Below, one piece after another: positions 63,196 to 64,000 of a DNA stretch of 64,000 nucleotides (position 1 is the first letter of the stretch; each line of letters begins with the position of its first letter). The notes beneath the pieces were generated by a model. It worked only from the letters and a program-made list of their open reading frames with translations. It made no database searches and was not told the origin of the DNA. The stretch comes from Verticillium longisporum. Its lineage: Eukaryota > Ascomycota > Sordariomycetes > Glomerellales > Plectosphaerellaceae. The stretch spans positions 2,108,001 to 2,172,000 of the forward strand of contig JAETXT010000008.1 of assembly GCA_019188255.1 (NCBI GenBank). Direction: 5' to 3'. A program made the position numbers and the translations under genes.

Positions 63196-64000
63196 TCATT
63201 CCCTGACAAACACGGGCATCCACTCCAGTGGGGCATCAACTTCGATCCATTGACCGCCGGAAAAACGTTCCTCTTTGCCCTCCTGCAAAGACTTCCACTC
63301 GCCGCTGGCCAGCTTCGGTAGGTAGACTTTCGTCCGTCTCGCACCCTCCTGCAGGACCGGGCAGCACAGATACTTGTCGCCATACATGTACTGCTGCCCG
63401 ATTCTCCAACACTCCTGGTCTTCGGGGAACTCGTAGAAGAGCATGCGCATGACCGGCGTGCCCTTCTTGTGCGCCTGCTTCATCAGCTCCCTCGTATACT
63501 CCCTCAAGGTCTCCCGTAGGAACATGTACTTTTTGCAAATCTCATACACCTCCTCTCCGTAGGACCAGACCTCGTTCGGCGCGCCGCTGAGGCACGCGGC
63601 GCCCCCCGTCGTGCCGTGCTGCGGCTGCATCGGCTCCCGGAACCCGTGGAGGCGCATGACGGGACAAAAGGCGCCCCACTGGAACCACCGCACAAAGAGC
63701 TCCCGGAACTTGGGGTCCGTGGGGTCGCCGCCGTGGAAGCCCCCGATATCCGTCGTCCACCACGGCAGGCCGGCGACGCCCATGTGCAGGCCGGCGGCGA
63801 CCTGGTTGCGCAGACTGATCCACGAGGAGCCAATGTCGCCGCTCCAGACGAGGGCGCCGTACTTTTGGCTGCCGGCCCACGCGCAGCGCAGCAGGTTGAC
63901 AATGTTGTCCTGGCCCTCGGCGCATATGCCCTCGTAGAAGGCGCGGACGTACTCAAGCGCGTACAGCTTCCCGACGGCGGTGTTGGGGCGCGCTTGGTAG
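63196..64000 (-). CDS. GH31 alpha-xylosidase/alpha-glucosidase-like, C-terminal part
   Basis: The last ~268 codons of a gene whose 5' part lies beyond the window edge. GH31 enzymes remove alpha-linked xylose or glucose by retaining hydrolysis. Visible are the acid/base block WSGDIGSSW, GLPWWTTDIGGF, the substrate-pocket RLHGFR and the post-barrel beta domain with MRMLFYEFPEDQECW, YMYGDKYLCCPV and a final PVFVRE. The WFQWGAFCPVMRLHG spelling is typical of the alpha-xylosidase (YicI-like) branch. The nucleophile Asp should lie upstream of the edge. With GH12 it could serve xyloglucan breakdown, though the two are 57 kb apart. The stop is at 63196-63198. Confidence 0.93.
   Translation of the reverse strand, partial: YQARPNTAVGKLYALEYVRAFYEGICAEGQDNIVNLLRCAWAGSQKYGALVWSGDIGSSWISLRNQVAAGLHMGVAGLPWWTTDIGGFHGGDPTDPKFRELFVRWFQWGAFCPVMRLHGFREPMQPQHGTTGGAACLSGAPNEVWSYGEEVYEICKKYMFLRETLREYTRELMKQAHKKGTPVMRMLFYEFPEDQECWRIGQQYMYGDKYLCCPVLQEGARRTKVYLPKLASGEWKSLQEGKEERFSGGQWIEVDAPLEWMPVFVRE

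Overview
The window is nuclear DNA of a filamentous ascomycete (Pezizomycotina, probably Sordariomycetes-like). The evidence is many short GT-AG introns of about 50-80 nt, fungal-only gene families (DUF4419, SIT siderophore transporters, Dal5-type MFS, RAX1-like RGS protein, Fot1/pogo transposons), and long AT-rich blocks in which retrotransposon coding regions are shot through with stops by C-to-T/G-to-A change, the signature of repeat-induced point mutation (RIP).

Layout: 0.5-8.1 kb is gene-dense: a four-TM membrane protein, a zinc-knuckle/RNase H-like protein, a GH12 glucanase without a signal peptide, and a Dal5-type MFS transporter in ten exons. 9.2-11.5 kb holds a beta-propeller protein gene split by a 233-bp hAT-type MITE with an 8-bp target duplication. 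11.75-18.66 kb is a RIP-degraded Ty3/gypsy element (214-bp LTRs, minus strand). 19.4-25.4 kb carries a secreted six-hairpin glycosidase-like gene with frame breaks, an FMO-type flavin monooxygenase and a secreted DUF4419 protein. 26.8-37.7 kb holds an ABCC transporter, a SIT-type siderophore transporter and a COMT-like O-methyltransferase. Perfect matches to the fungal iron GATA-factor site ATCWGATAA lie just upstream of the siderophore transporter (one) and the methyltransferase (an inverted pair). 37.9-39.2 kb is a PGAP4-like glycosyltransferase gene with an in-frame stop and a second hAT-type MITE (701 bp) at its 5' end.

40.2-55.7 kb is a nested transposon island. An outer element with about 67-bp inverted termini and a 10-bp flanking direct repeat contains a RIP-degraded Ty1/copia element (40,995-48,628) and a young, un-RIPed Fot1/pogo element (49,321-51,180). 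After a gene-poor stretch come a PAP2 lipid phosphatase and a RAX1-like RGS membrane protein; the window ends inside a GH31 alpha-xylosidase-like gene.

Several otherwise good reading frames (glycosidase, DUF4419, methyltransferase, pogo transposase) are broken by single-base length differences at G or C runs or doublets, so base-calling error has to be weighed against real decay. Candidate connected functions are iron/siderophore handling (SIT transporter, methyltransferase, perhaps the ABC transporter) and plant-polymer use (GH12, GH31, six-hairpin glycosidase). All links between genes are inference from position and promoter motifs.
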